Origin: Candidatus Merdivicinus intestinigallinarum
GTDB lineage: Bacteria; Bacillota; Clostridia; Oscillospirales; Ruminococcaceae
Assembly: GCA_018713335.1 (NCBI GenBank)
Contig: DVOW01000057.1
Span: 1 to 47,306, forward strand
DNA: 47,306 nucleotides
Reading direction: 5' to 3'
The notes beneath the pieces are model-generated. The model was not told the origin of the DNA and did no database searches. It saw nothing but the letters and a program-made list of their open reading frames with translations. A program made the translations under genes and the position numbers. Shown here one piece after another: positions 17,824 through 26,012 of the stretch. How positions within the stretch are numbered: the stretch's first letter is position 1; every line of letters begins with the position of its first letter.

Positions 17824-18450
17824 TCAGGAAACAGGCCCCATCCGGCCAAGGGGAAACAGCCGGAAAACGGCTTTTCCCAGCACCTTCCTCTCGTCAACCA
17901 GCCCCACCTCCGGGGAACGGCTGTCGGTGGAATGGTTGCGGTTGTCCCCCATGACGAAAAGCTGTCCTTCCGGTATGGTCAGAGGGTAATCATAGGCCCC
18001 GGTATCCTTCATCTGTTCCACCGCGTAGGGCTCATAAAGGGGTTCGCCGTCCACCGTGACCCGGCCCTCCGGGGAAATGTCCAGGGTCTGGCCGCCCGCG
18101 GCGATGACCCGCTTGATAAGGGGGATGCCAAGGCCCGTGTCATCGGATAAAATCACCACATCCCCGCTTTCCGGGGTATCGTCCAGGCAGTACATGATGA
18201 GCCGGTCCCCGTCCGAAAGGGTGGGCTCCATGGAGGAGCCGTCCACCAGGACAAAGCGGAACACCAGCCCAAACAGCACGAAAACAACCAAAAGCGCCGG
18301 GAGGACCGCGCCGGCTAGGGACAAAAGCTCCCTCCGCCAGCTCCGCGGCCGGGGCTGCTCGGCCGGCAGCGCCCTGCTTTGGGGAGTTTGATCCAGCTGC
18401 TCCAGTTCCTTCAAAATCTCATCGATCTGCTCATCGGAATAACGGCCCAC
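17824..18450 (-). CDS. lepB: Signal peptidase I (second of two, proximal to rplS)
   Basis: A 208-residue type I signal peptidase. It has a longer cytosolic N-terminus than its neighbour (about 45 residues, charged and proline-rich), then one membrane helix (LAGAVLPALLVVFVLFGLVF) and the catalytic serine in VDGSSMEPTL. The lysine is in PLIKRVIAAGG and box E is LFVMGDNRNHSTDSR. The GTG start is chosen because AAGGGGG lies about 9 bases upstream; an earlier in-frame GTG at 18492 would add 14 residues and has no RBS. The two paralogues differ throughout, so they may prefer different substrates. Confidence 0.92.
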   Translation of the reverse strand: MGRYSDEQIDEILKELEQLDQTPQSRALPAEQPRPRSWRRELLSLAGAVLPALLVVFVLFGLVFRFVLVDGSSMEPTLSDGDRLIMYCLDDTPESGDVVILSDDTGLGIPLIKRVIAAGGQTLDISPEGRVTVDGEPLYEPYAVEQMKDTGAYDYPLTIPEGQLFVMGDNRNHSTDSRSPEVGLVDERKVLGKAVFRLFPLGRMGPVS

Positions 18451-18534
18451 AAAGCCGGCCCCCTTTCCGTCAAGAAATCCTCCAGATAGCACAAAAAGGG
18501 ACGATCACCGTCCCTTTCCGCACTGCCAGCCTGT

Positions 18535-18876
18535 TTAGATTTTTTCTCTGATCCTTGCGGCCTTGCCCACACGGTCGCGCAGGTAGTAGAGCTTCGCTCT
18601 CCGAACCTTACCGTGACGGACCACATCTACCGCAACAACATTGGGGGAATGAATCGGGAACACGCGTTCCACGCCGCAGCCGTAAGCCACGCGGCGGACG
18701 GTGAAGGTCTCGGAAATGCCGCCGTGCTTCATGGCGATGACGGTGCCTTCAAACATCTGAATTCTTTCCTTGTCGCCTTCGCGGATCTTCACGGAAACCT
18801 TTACATAGTCGCCGACCTGAATTTCCGGTTTGTCAGCTTTCATGCTGGATTGGCTGATGAGTTTTAATGCGTCCAT
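18535..18876 (-). CDS. rplS: 50S ribosomal protein L19
   Basis: 113 residues of L19, located at the 30S-50S interface. Typical segments are [52 protein letters not shown] and the basic C-terminal [26 protein letters not shown] lies 8 bases before the ATG. The usual upstream partners rimM and trmD are absent; a structured leader and its own promoter lie upstream. Confidence 0.98.
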   Translation of the reverse strand: MDALKLISQSSMKADKPEIQVGDYVKVSVKIREGDKERIQMFEGTVIAMKHGGISETFTVRRVAYGCGVERVFPIHSPNVVAVDVVRHGKVRRAKLYYLRDRVGKAARIREKI

Positions 18877-19025
18877 TTTTTTCCTCCTAAATTTTCAGAC
18901 ATTCGTACACGCGGAAATTTCCGCTGGGTTCCAGGACCATTTTGATCCGTGCAGAGGACTGCCCGCCTTAATGTAGTTGAACATTAATCCCCACCTGCGG
19001 CAAAGCCGCAAGGCGGAACAATATC
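18877..19025 (-). ncRNA. Structured 5' leader of rplS (candidate L19 leader)
   Basis: The 150-base leader contains a series of hairpins in order: TGCGGC-TTT-GCCGCA, GCAG-TCCT-CTGC, GGATC-AAAAT-GGTCC and the perfect GCGGAAATTTCCGC just upstream of the RBS. Autoregulatory L19 leaders are established in Firmicutes. Placement and structure fit, but I cannot run a covariance model, so the family assignment is tentative. Confidence 0.55.
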
Positions 19026-19031
19026 TAGTAT

Positions 19032-19060
19032 AGGATAGCATATTTACCGGGAAAATGCAA
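19032..19060 (-). promoter_or_regulatory. Sigma-A-like promoter of the rplS operon
   Basis: TTGCAT (19055-19060), 17 bases, TATCCT (19032-19037), with TG-C before the -10 box; TATACT follows directly and could be an alternative -10. Confidence 0.5.
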
Positions 19061-19114
19061 GGGAATTTTCGCATATTTCAGAAGCGCCGGGGAAATTCCG
19101 GCGTTTTTGCCATT

Positions 19115-19507
19115 TTACAGCCGCAGATCCCCGAAAACTCCCGTCTTATCCACCAATACTCGGAATCCGTCCGACAGGACCTGCCGGGTGCCTTCGTCCA
19201 AAGGGACATCCGCCCAGGCGCTGTCCACCAGGCCGAACTCCACCTCCCGGCCGTCCTCATAGAACACCCGGACGGAGGTGCACCGGCCGTAATGCTCCAC
19301 ATTCTGCCGGGAAATCTCCCCAAACCGGCCAAAGTAAGCCGGATCCTCCAGGAATTTTCCCTTGTCATCGGTGAGGATGACAAGATCCATATCGGAGTCC
19401 GGGCGGTTTTGACCCCTGGCCCAGGAGCCCACCAGGACCAAAGCCGAAACAGCCGGCTCTTCGCTGGCCCACCGAGCTGCCAGGGTCAGGAATTCTTCCG
19501 GGCTCAC
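19115..19507 (-). CDS. Minimal nucleotidyltransferase-domain protein
   Basis: 130 residues with the pol-beta-type nucleotidyltransferase signature VLVGSWARGQNRPDSDMDL (about 24-42): a GS motif followed by the D-x-D metal pair. Such small proteins act alone as NMP or phosphodiester transferases or pair with an HEPN partner as a MNT-HEPN toxin-antitoxin; no HEPN gene is next to it. The GTG start is 4 bases after the ddh stop and has no clear RBS, so translation is probably coupled to ddh. The substrate is unknown. Confidence 0.82.
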   Translation of the reverse strand: MSPEEFLTLAARWASEEPAVSALVLVGSWARGQNRPDSDMDLVILTDDKGKFLEDPAYFGRFGEISRQNVEHYGRCTSVRVFYEDGREVEFGLVDSAWADVPLDEGTRQVLSDGFRVLVDKTGVFGDLRL

Positions 19508-19511
19508 GCGA

Positions 19512-20408
19512 TTAAACCAAATGGCGGATCAGGGTCTCCCGGTCGCCTTCCAGCAGGTCCATGACGGGGATCTCCGGCATGGTGTACGCGCCGGGCTGCT
19601 GCTTTAAGGCCGCGCGGGCGGCGGAAACCAGCACCTGGCCGGTAAGGGCGGGGTTGTTGATCTTCATATTGAACTCAAAGAGCTGGTTCTGGGTCTTGCC
19701 GGAAACGCCCTTGCGGGTCAGGTTGACGCCGTGGCCCATATCGATGACCTCGTCCACGCTGTCCACCTGGATGACGTGGGTCTCATCGCTGGCGAAGTAG
19801 GGGTCCGCTTTGATCTTGGCGGTGACTTCCTCCAGGGTGTGGCCGTTTTCCAGCTCCACATAAACCATGCGGCGGTGGATGGAGGTGCCCAGAGGAATGG
19901 TCATGGACAAAGCGTGCTTCACACCTTCAATGGCCTTGACGGCAACAGTGTGGCCCATGCTCATGCCGGGGCCGAAGTTGGTGTAGGTAAGGCCCTTGGG
20001 TGCGCAGGCCTGCAAAAGGGTGCGGACAACGGAGTCAGAGCCGGGGTCCCAGCCTGCGGAGATGACGGAAACGCAGCCGTGCTCCTTGGCGGCTTTGTCC
20101 AGGGTGCAGCGCAGATCCCAGATCTGGCCGTGGATATCGAAGCTGTCAGCAGTGGAGATCCCCATGGACAGGGCTTCCAGGGCGAATTTTTCCACAGAAC
20201 GGGTGGGAGTGGCCAAAATTGCCACATCCGGCTTTACGGAAAGCTCCGCAAGGGAGGCCTTCACTTCATAGCCGGAAAGCTCCCGGGGCTGTTCGCCGTT
20301 CGGATTGCGCCGGACGATGCCAACGCACTCCATATCGCCGGAGGCCTCGATGGCTTCCAGAACGTAACGGCCGATATTGCCGTAACCAACAATCGCTGCT
20401 TTGATCAT
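19512..20408 (-). CDS. ddh: meso-Diaminopimelate D-dehydrogenase
   Basis: A 298-residue NADPH-dependent enzyme that makes meso-DAP from tetrahydrodipicolinate in one step, supplying lysine and peptidoglycan. The N-terminal Rossmann motif is AAIVGYGNIGRYV; family segments are ADSFDIHG near 88, VSVISAGWDPGSDSVVR near 113, TNFGPGMSMGHTVAVK near 142 and DETHVIQVDSV near 208. The length is normal. A strong promoter lies about 40 bases upstream and no lysine riboswitch is seen. The nucleotidyltransferase gene follows at 4 bases. Confidence 0.97.
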   Translation of the reverse strand: MIKAAIVGYGNIGRYVLEAIEASGDMECVGIVRRNPNGEQPRELSGYEVKASLAELSVKPDVAILATPTRSVEKFALEALSMGISTADSFDIHGQIWDLRCTLDKAAKEHGCVSVISAGWDPGSDSVVRTLLQACAPKGLTYTNFGPGMSMGHTVAVKAIEGVKHALSMTIPLGTSIHRRMVYVELENGHTLEEVTAKIKADPYFASDETHVIQVDSVDEVIDMGHGVNLTRKGVSGKTQNQLFEFNMKINNPALTGQVLVSAARAALKQQPGAYTMPEIPVMDLLEGDRETLIRHLV

Positions 20409-20442
20409 GAGGATTCCTTCTTTCTAAAAAAATACCATCCTT

Positions 20443-20472
20443 ATTATATTCCAAACTGTACCGCTTCGTCAA
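20443..20472 (-). promoter_or_regulatory. Sigma-A-like promoter of ddh
   Basis: TTGACG (20467-20472), 18 bases, TATAAT (20443-20448). Confidence 0.7.
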
Positions 20473-20498
20473 GAAATATCGAAAAATGTTACCATTTG

Positions 20499-21692
20499 TT
20501 AATTTCCGCCCAGCTCCGTGTAATTCCGGTCGATGTCCACCACGGTGTAATAATGGGCGGAGGGATTTAAGGCGCTGATTTTCTGCTGGAGCTCCTTTTT
20601 CAGGTCGTCGCCGGAGCGCTTGCAGGAGGAGGGCACCACAATGTCGAAGATCACGTTGGTGTGGGAATAGCCCCGGACCATGCGGAAATCGTGCATGGTG
20701 ATGCCTTCATTGAGGCCGGTGACGATGCTTAAGACCTCCCGGCGCAGCTCGTTCAGCTGGGGGTCGTCGGTGATGATGGGGTCCATGTGGATGACCAGGT
20801 TCATGCCCTCGGCGGCGAAATCCCGTTCGATGTTGTCGCACAGGTCGTGGCTTGCCATGACGTCCTCTCTGGCGTCCACCTCCACATGGACGGTGGCGAA
20901 GCAGCGGCCGGGGCCGTAGTCGTGGACCATCAGGTCGTGGATGCCCAAAACGCCGTCATAGGAGCGCAGCTTGCGCATGGTGTCCCTTACCAAATCCCGG
21001 TTGGGGGCCTCCCCCAGCAGAGGGCTCAGGGTGTCCTGGATGAGGCTGATGCCGGACCAGAGGATGAACACGGCAATGGCCATACCCATCCAGCCGTCCA
21101 GGTTCACCCCGGTGAATTTTGCGATGAACACCGAAATGAGTACCGCCGAGGTGGCAATCACATCGTTGCGGCTGTCCATGGCCGTGGCTTCCAAAGCTGT
21201 GGACTGGATGAGCTTGCCCACCTTGGAATTAAAGCGCATCATCCAGAATTTCAGGAGGATGGAAACGGCCAGCACCCCCACGGTGACCCAGCTGAAGACA
21301 GCCCGTTCCGGGTTCAGAATCTTATCCAGGGAGGAGCCCGCCAGGTTGAAGCTGACCATTAGGATCAGCACCGCCACCACCAGGCCCGACACATATTCCA
21401 TCCGGGCGTGGCCGAAGGGGTGCTCCTTGTCCGCCGGGCGTGAGGACATTTTAAAGCAAATTAAGGTCACGGCGGAGGAGGTGGCGTCGGACAGGTTGTT
21501 CACACCGTCCGCTAGGATGGAAATGCTGGAGAACAAAAGCCCCGCCAGCATTTTCCCAAAGCCCAACAGCAGGTTGCAGGCAATGCCAACGAGCCCGGCC
21601 ATCCGCCCGTACCCGTTGCGCACCGCCGGGTCGGAGGTATTTTCCGAATCCTTGACCATATGCCGGATCAAAAAGTTTGTCATACGATACAT
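20499..21692 (-). CDS. Cation diffusion facilitator (CDF) family metal efflux transporter
   Basis: 397 residues in the usual CDF plan. About six membrane helices span residues 30-220, with metal-site aspartates in ILADGVNNLSDATSSA (helix 2) and in ATAMDSRNDVIATSA (helix 5). The HPFGHARMEY loop is the CDF signature. A cytosolic ferredoxin-like domain lies at about 230-310 (VLGIHDLMVHDYGPG), and an additional C-terminal domain runs from about 325. Zn, Mn, Co or Fe efflux cannot be told apart from the sequence. The ATG at 21692 follows AGAGGGG closely; a second ATG three codons later has better spacing. The leader contains an attenuator-like hairpin, suggesting metal-responsive control. Confidence 0.93.
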   Translation of the reverse strand: MYRMTNFLIRHMVKDSENTSDPAVRNGYGRMAGLVGIACNLLLGFGKMLAGLLFSSISILADGVNNLSDATSSAVTLICFKMSSRPADKEHPFGHARMEYVSGLVVAVLILMVSFNLAGSSLDKILNPERAVFSWVTVGVLAVSILLKFWMMRFNSKVGKLIQSTALEATAMDSRNDVIATSAVLISVFIAKFTGVNLDGWMGMAIAVFILWSGISLIQDTLSPLLGEAPNRDLVRDTMRKLRSYDGVLGIHDLMVHDYGPGRCFATVHVEVDAREDVMASHDLCDNIERDFAAEGMNLVIHMDPIITDDPQLNELRREVLSIVTGLNEGITMHDFRMVRGYSHTNVIFDIVVPSSCKRSGDDLKKELQQKISALNPSAHYYTVVDIDRNYTELGGN

Positions 21693-21701
21693 AACCCCTC
21701 T

Positions 21702-21730
21702 AATCAAAAATTTCCCCGCCGGGCAAATAA
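21702..21730 (-). terminator. Attenuator-like hairpin in the CDF leader
   Basis: On the minus strand CCCTGCCGG, a 9-base loop, then CCGGCGGGG pair fully (one T-G wobble) and are followed by AAATTTTT, only about 10 bases before the CDF start codon. This is a terminator shape between promoter and gene. Confidence 0.6.
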
Positions 21731-21791
21731 ACCGGCAGGGTTTGTCACAACAGCTGAAAAGAGCCGTTATTGTTATAAAAGCAATGGTTTT

Positions 21792-21820
21792 ATTATAGTG
21801 GATTTTTTCCGGAAAATCAA
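21792..21820 (-). promoter_or_regulatory. Sigma-A-like promoter of the CDF transporter gene
   Basis: TTGATT (21815-21820), 17 bases, TATAAT (21792-21797), giving a leader of about 90 bases. Confidence 0.65.
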
Positions 21821-21895
21821 GAGCAGGCGCAACAGATTTCCGGGAAATCGTTACTGAATAATTGAGAATCTGGATAAATTCCAACAAAATGGCAG

Positions 21896-21924
21896 TTGAA
21901 CCTGTGGGAAATCTGTGCTATACT
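21896..21924 (+). promoter_or_regulatory. Sigma-A-like promoter of the GHL10-type hydrolase gene
   Basis: TTGAAC (21896-21901), 17 bases, TATACT (21919-21924), with TG-C as an extended -10. Confidence 0.65.
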
Positions 21925-21970
21925 GATTTTATCCGCAGATTATTTCCCAAGGCAACAGAAAGGAACCATC

Positions 21971-23761
21971 ATGAAAAGATTGAGAAAGCTCGCGGCTTTG
22001 GTCCTGACCTTAGCCATTGCCCTCACCGTGTGCGCCATGCCGGTATCGGCGGCAAGCGCCCCCAAGGATTTCCGGGCGGTATGGGTGTCCACCATCTACC
22101 ATTTGGACTACCCAAACAATACCACCACCGATCCGGCCCAGCTGAAAAGCCAGGCGGATGAAATCCTCGACAACTGCAAAAAAATGGGGATGAACGCAAT
22201 CATCCTCCAGGTGCGCCCCTCCGGCGACGCCCTTTACCCCTCCGAGATCTTCCCCTGGAGCCAGCATTTGACCGGCGCTCAGGGCGTGGCCCCGGCGGAC
22301 GGCTTCGACCCCCTGGAATACTGGGTGACGGAGGCCCACAAGCGGGGCATGGAGCTCCACGCCTGGATCAACCCCTACCGGGTGACCCGGTCCGGCTCGG
22401 CCGACTATAATTCCCTGGCGTCCACGAACCCCGCCCTGCTCCACCCCGACTGGGTGGTCAAGCACTCCGACGGCAACTACTACCTGGACCCTGGCCTTCC
22501 GGAAGTCCGGCAGCTGGTCGTGGACGGCGCTGTGGAGCTGGTGGAGAATTACGACATCGACGGCATCCACCTGGACGACTATTTCTACCCCGGCACCAAC
22601 TTTGACGACGCCGACACCTACGCCAAATACGGCGCGGGCTATTCCGACATCGGCGACTGGCGGCGGGACAACGTAAACAAGCTGGTGCAGGAGCTGGATA
22701 CCGCCATCCACAAAGCCGACCCGGACTGCTCCTTCGGCATCAGCCCCTTCGGCATCTGGGCCAACGCCAGCAAAATGTCCGGCGGCTCCAACACCAACGG
22801 CAACCAGACCTATTTCTCCCACTACGCCGACACCCGCAAATGGGTGAAGGAGGGCTGGGTAGATTACATCTGCCCCCAGGTTTACTGGGAGATCGGCCAC
22901 AATCTGGCGGACTACAAGACCCTGGCCTACTGGTGGGCCGACGTGGTGAAAGGCACGGACGTGGAGCTCTATATGGGCATGGCGGACTATAAGGCCGGCA
23001 ACTCCAGCACCTCCAGCCCCTGGCACGGCATCAAGGCCATCCAGGACCAGGTGACCTTAAACGCCCAGATCCCGGAGATCACCGGCGAGGTCCATTTCCG
23101 CTACAAATTCCTGCTCTCCGTTGACGGACTGGAGGAATACTACACCCAGGTCTACAACAGCACAGTCCCCACAGGGCCCGCTGAACCCACAGAGCCTTCC
23201 ACCCCCGAAACCCCGGCGGAACCCAGTACTCCCGGCAGTTCTTCCGGCATTGCCACCCAGTATTCGTCTAGGGACGGCAAGGGCCAGTGGACCAAATACA
23301 CGGACGGCCGGTGGAACTTCCTGGTAAGCGGCAAGGCTGCTACCGGCTGGCAGCAGATCGACGGCTCCTGGTATCATTTCGATGCTTCCGGCAATATGCA
23401 GACCGGCTGGCAGCAGATCGGCGGCGTCTGGTATTACCTGCAAAGCTGGGGCGGCATGGCCACCGGCTGGCAGATGGACAAGGGCAGCTGGTACTACTTT
23501 GACAGATCCGGGGCCATGAAAACCGGCTGGCAGCAGGTAGACGGCGTTTGGTACTACCTGCAGAGCTGGGGCGGCATGAAGGTGGGCTGGCTGAAGCTGG
23601 GCAATACCTGGTACTACCTGGAGCCTTCCGGCGCCATGGCCGCCAACGAATGGAAGACCATCGGCGGCAGCGAGTATTACTTCTACGGCTCCGGCGCTAT
23701 GGCGGCCAGCACCTACACCCCTGACGGGGCCTGGGTTTCCGCTTCCGGCGCAAAAGCATAA
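21971..23761 (+). CDS. Secreted GHL10 (DUF187)-type glycosyl hydrolase with cell-wall-binding repeats
   Basis: A 596-residue exported protein. Residues 1-27 are a signal peptide (basic start, LAALVLTLAIALTVCAMP, then VSA-AS cleavage). Residues 30-405 match the GHL10/YngK-like TIM barrel: DFRAVWVSTI, HAWINPYRVTRS, DIDGIHLDDYFYPG with likely catalytic acids, and FGISPFGIWAN. A Pro/Thr/Glu-rich linker (PTGPAEPTEPSTPETPAEPS) leads to C-terminal choline/cell-wall-binding type repeats, about six 20-residue units of the form TGWQQIDGSWYYFDxSGxM. The architecture suggests a surface-attached enzyme acting on cell-wall or host glycans. AAAGGAA precedes the ATG; upstream in-frame starts overlap the promoter. 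Confidence 0.92.
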   Translation: MKRLRKLAALVLTLAIALTVCAMPVSAASAPKDFRAVWVSTIYHLDYPNNTTTDPAQLKSQADEILDNCKKMGMNAIILQVRPSGDALYPSEIFPWSQHLTGAQGVAPADGFDPLEYWVTEAHKRGMELHAWINPYRVTRSGSADYNSLASTNPALLHPDWVVKHSDGNYYLDPGLPEVRQLVVDGAVELVENYDIDGIHLDDYFYPGTNFDDADTYAKYGAGYSDIGDWRRDNVNKLVQELDTAIHKADPDCSFGISPFGIWANASKMSGGSNTNGNQTYFSHYADTRKWVKEGWVDYICPQVYWEIGHNLADYKTLAYWWADVVKGTDVELYMGMADYKAGNSSTSSPWHGIKAIQDQVTLNAQIPEITGEVHFRYKFLLSVDGLEEYYTQVYNSTVPTGPAEPTEPSTPETPAEPSTPGSSSGIATQYSSRDGKGQWTKYTDGRWNFLVSGKAATGWQQIDGSWYHFDASGNMQTGWQQIGGVWYYLQSWGGMATGWQMDKGSWYYFDRSGAMKTGWQQVDGVWYYLQSWGGMKVGWLKLGNTWYYLEPSGAMAANEWKTIGGSEYYFYGSGAMAASTYTPDGAWVSASGAKA

Positions 23762-23767
23762 AAAACT

Positions 23768-23803
23768 GGCGGGCGCAGCTTTGAAAGCGGCCCGCCGTCT
23801 TTG
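23768..23803 (+). terminator. Terminator-like hairpin between GHL10 and GH36 genes
   Basis: GGCGGGC and GCCCGCC enclose 15 bases, followed by GTCTTTGT. The weak T-run suggests partial read-through into the next gene, whose RBS lies just beyond. Confidence 0.55.
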
Positions 23804-23823
23804 TATAGAAAGGAGAATTTTTC

Positions 23824-25422
23824 ATGTTTTTCCCCATCCTCACCCCACCCTCCCGGGTATTTTTCAAAGCCTCGGGACAGACCTCCCCCTTATCCCCCTG
23901 CGGTCCGGAAAGCTGGGAACGCCGGGATCTGAAGGTGTTCTGCAAGTCTTTGGATAACCGGCTGGATGTTTCCCTTGAGGCCTCCGCAGCAGAGCCGGAA
24001 GCGGTGCAGCTCCGCTGGGATCTTGACATCCGGGGACACTATCTTTTCCTCAACGACCACTGGGAACGGGGATACGGGGACCTGCAATGGGGCGTCATGC
24101 AGCCGGAACGGGTCTATCCCTGGTATTTTATGGCTTTTGACGGGGAACGCACCCACGGATACGGCGTCCGCACCCTGCCAAACGCCATGGCCTTCTGGCA
24201 GTTGGACTCCAAAGGGGTTTCCCTCTGGCTGGACCTGCGGTGCGGAGGGTCCGGCGTCCGCTTGAACGGCAGGCTTCTGGACGCGGTCTCCGTTGTGGCC
24301 AGAGAGGGGCTTCCGGGGGAATCCTCCTTCGCCGCCGCAAAGGCTTTCTGCCAGGATATGGCTGTCCTCCCGGCCCGGCGGCACCCTGTGGTGTACGGCG
24401 GCAACAACTGGTACTGCGATTACGGCGAAAGCACCGAAGAAGGGATCTTGGAACAGGCGAAAAATATCGCCCGACTGGCTGGTTCCAACCAAAACCGGCC
24501 CTTTATGGTCATGGACGACGGCTGGCAGATCTGCCACGCCCATTCCTGCAACGGCGGCCCCTGGAGCTACGGGAATTACGGGTTCCCCCATTTGGAGGAA
24601 CTGCCGGGCCGGATGGAGCAGATGGGCGTCCGGGCCGGCATCTGGTTCCGGCCCCTATTGACCATGGAACGGGTGCCGGCCGAGGCGCTCCTGTCCCGGT
24701 TCCAGGGCCAGGAAGGCGTCATTTTAGACCCCAGCTCCCCCTTTGTCCTGGAAAAGGCGGCGGAGGATATGCGGCGGCTGGACGGCTGGGGGTACCACCT
24801 TATCAAGCACGATTTTTCCAGCTTTGACATTTGGGGAAGATGGGGCTTCCAGATGGGGGCATCCTTGACGGCAAGCGGCTGGCGGTTCTATGACCCCACG
24901 AAAACCACCGCGGAAATCATCAAAGGCTTTTACCGGACGCTGCGGGAAGCCGCACCGGACGCCCTGATCATGGGCTGCAACACCGTAGGGCACCTGTCCG
25001 CCGGGATCTTCGACCTTTCCCGCACCGGCGACGACACCAGCGGCCTGGAATGGGAGCGCACCCGGAAAATGGGAGTCAACACCCTGGCCTTCCGCCTGCC
25101 CCAGCACAACGTCTTTTTTGCCGCCGACGCGGACTGCGTGGGGATCACGGGCAAAATCGCATGGGAGTACAACCGCCAGTGGCTGGAGCTCCTTTCCAAA
25201 ACAGGGACGCCGCTGTTTGTTTCCGCAAGCCCTGCCGCAATGGGCCCGGAACAGGAAAAAGACCTGGCCGCGGCCTTTGCCCGGGCGGACCAGGTTCTTC
25301 CCGAGGCGGAGCCTTTGGACTGGATGGACACCGCCTGCCCCTCTGTCTGGAAATTCGGCGGCGAAACCCAGTGCTTCGACTGGTTTTCCAGAGAAGGCGT
25401 CCAGATTTACGGAAACGCCTGA
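23824..25422 (+). CDS. GH36-like alpha-galactosidase family glycosidase
   Basis: 532 residues without a signal peptide, hence cytosolic. An N-terminal beta-rich region (1-185) precedes a TIM barrel containing NNWYCDYG near 196, FMVMDDGWQICHAH near 227, AGIWFRPLL near 274, the presumed nucleophile in YHLIKHDFSSFD near 328 and the presumed acid/base in DLSRTGDDTSG near 400. This D-x-x-x-D layout is that of clan GH-D (GH27/GH36). It is shorter than classical GH36 raffinose-type enzymes, so the specificity is uncertain. AAAGGAG lies 7-9 bases before the ATG. It follows the secreted hydrolase and could process its products. Confidence 0.85.
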   Translation: MFFPILTPPSRVFFKASGQTSPLSPCGPESWERRDLKVFCKSLDNRLDVSLEASAAEPEAVQLRWDLDIRGHYLFLNDHWERGYGDLQWGVMQPERVYPWYFMAFDGERTHGYGVRTLPNAMAFWQLDSKGVSLWLDLRCGGSGVRLNGRLLDAVSVVAREGLPGESSFAAAKAFCQDMAVLPARRHPVVYGGNNWYCDYGESTEEGILEQAKNIARLAGSNQNRPFMVMDDGWQICHAHSCNGGPWSYGNYGFPHLEELPGRMEQMGVRAGIWFRPLLTMERVPAEALLSRFQGQEGVILDPSSPFVLEKAAEDMRRLDGWGYHLIKHDFSSFDIWGRWGFQMGASLTASGWRFYDPTKTTAEIIKGFYRTLREAAPDALIMGCNTVGHLSAGIFDLSRTGDDTSGLEWERTRKMGVNTLAFRLPQHNVFFAADADCVGITGKIAWEYNRQWLELLSKTGTPLFVSASPAAMGPEQEKDLAAAFARADQVLPEAEPLDWMDTACPSVWKFGGETQCFDWFSREGVQIYGNA

Positions 25423-25450
25423 CTGAACTGACAGCATAGTCTGACGAAAA

Positions 25451-25497
25451 ATCCCCTGCAAGCCGCACGGCCGCGGCAAGCGGGGGATCTTTTTGTT
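25451..25497 (+). terminator. Rho-independent terminator after the GH36-like gene
   Basis: ATCCCCTGC and GCGGGGGAT enclose a GC-rich internal hairpin and are followed by CTTTTTGTTTTT. Confidence 0.8.
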
Positions 25498-25530
25498 TTT
25501 CCGGCGGATTCCCGGCAAACGGAGCAATTT

Positions 25531-25559
25531 CACCAGACTGCCCCCCGCCGCATAGGATA
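25531..25559 (+). promoter_or_regulatory. Sigma-K-like promoter of the cotJ operon
   Basis: CACC (25531-25534), 16 bases, CATAGGATA (25551-25559). This matches the mother-cell sigma-K consensus mACm-N16-CATAnnnTA at every fixed position. The overlapping GATACAGT also resembles a sigma-E -10 box, but no sigma-E -35 is present. The start point would fall near 25566, about 25 bases before cotJA. Confidence 0.6.
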
Positions 25560-25591
25560 CAGTATTCTAAACGAAAACGAGGTGTTTGCAC

Positions 25592-25765
25592 ATGGAGCAA
25601 AACGAGTCCTGCCAGTGCCTGGATTCCCTGCCGCTGGCCATGGCCTATGTCCCCATGCAGAAGTGGAAAGAAACCTACGCCCCGGCAACCGCCATTGACC
25701 GGGGGACCATCTTCCCGGAACTGGACCTTCCGTTTATTGGGGAGGAGGCGGTTAAGAATGGATAG
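25592..25765 (+). CDS. cotJA: Spore coat associated protein CotJA
   Basis: 57 residues with the CotJA signature: LPLAMAYVPMQKW, then Y, then RGTIFPELDLPFIG. It is the first gene of cotJABC, made in the mother cell and incorporated into the inner coat in Bacillus. The start ATG follows GAGGTG by 6 bases. It overlaps the cotJB start by 8 bases. It is intact and of family length. Confidence 0.93.
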   Translation: MEQNESCQCLDSLPLAMAYVPMQKWKETYAPATAIDRGTIFPELDLPFIGEEAVKNG

Positions 25766-26009
25766 CGCGCAGATGCGGCTCTTAAAAGAGATCCAGCTGA
25801 CGGAATTTACCGTCACCGAAGCCACTCTCTATCTGGACACACATCCCGACGACCAGGAGGCCCTGCGGTATTACCAGTCGGCCAAACAGCGGCTGGACAC
25901 CAAAACCGCCGAGTATCAGGCCAAATACGGGAAAATCATGGCCGGTGAAAACGGCCAGATGCGCTGGGCGTGGGTAGACGAACCCTGGCCCTGGCAGATG
26001 GAGGGCTAA
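25758..26009 (+). CDS. cotJB: Spore coat protein CotJB
   Basis: 83 residues matching CotJB: LLKEIQLTEFTVTEATLYLDTHP, then A-x-x-Y-Y, KYGK, and the C-terminal WAWVDEPWPWQMEG, conserved in the family. GGGAGGAGG lies about 8 bases before the ATG, inside cotJA. cotJC begins 4 bases after its stop. It is intact, so the lesions in this operon are confined to cotJC. Confidence 0.94.
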   Translation: MDSAQMRLLKEIQLTEFTVTEATLYLDTHPDDQEALRYYQSAKQRLDTKTAEYQAKYGKIMAGENGQMRWAWVDEPWPWQMEG

Positions 26010-26012
26010 GTT

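Noticed and set aside
20409-20498. Possible lysine riboswitch before ddh
   Set aside because: The promoter is only about 40 bases from the start codon, too little space for a lysine riboswitch.
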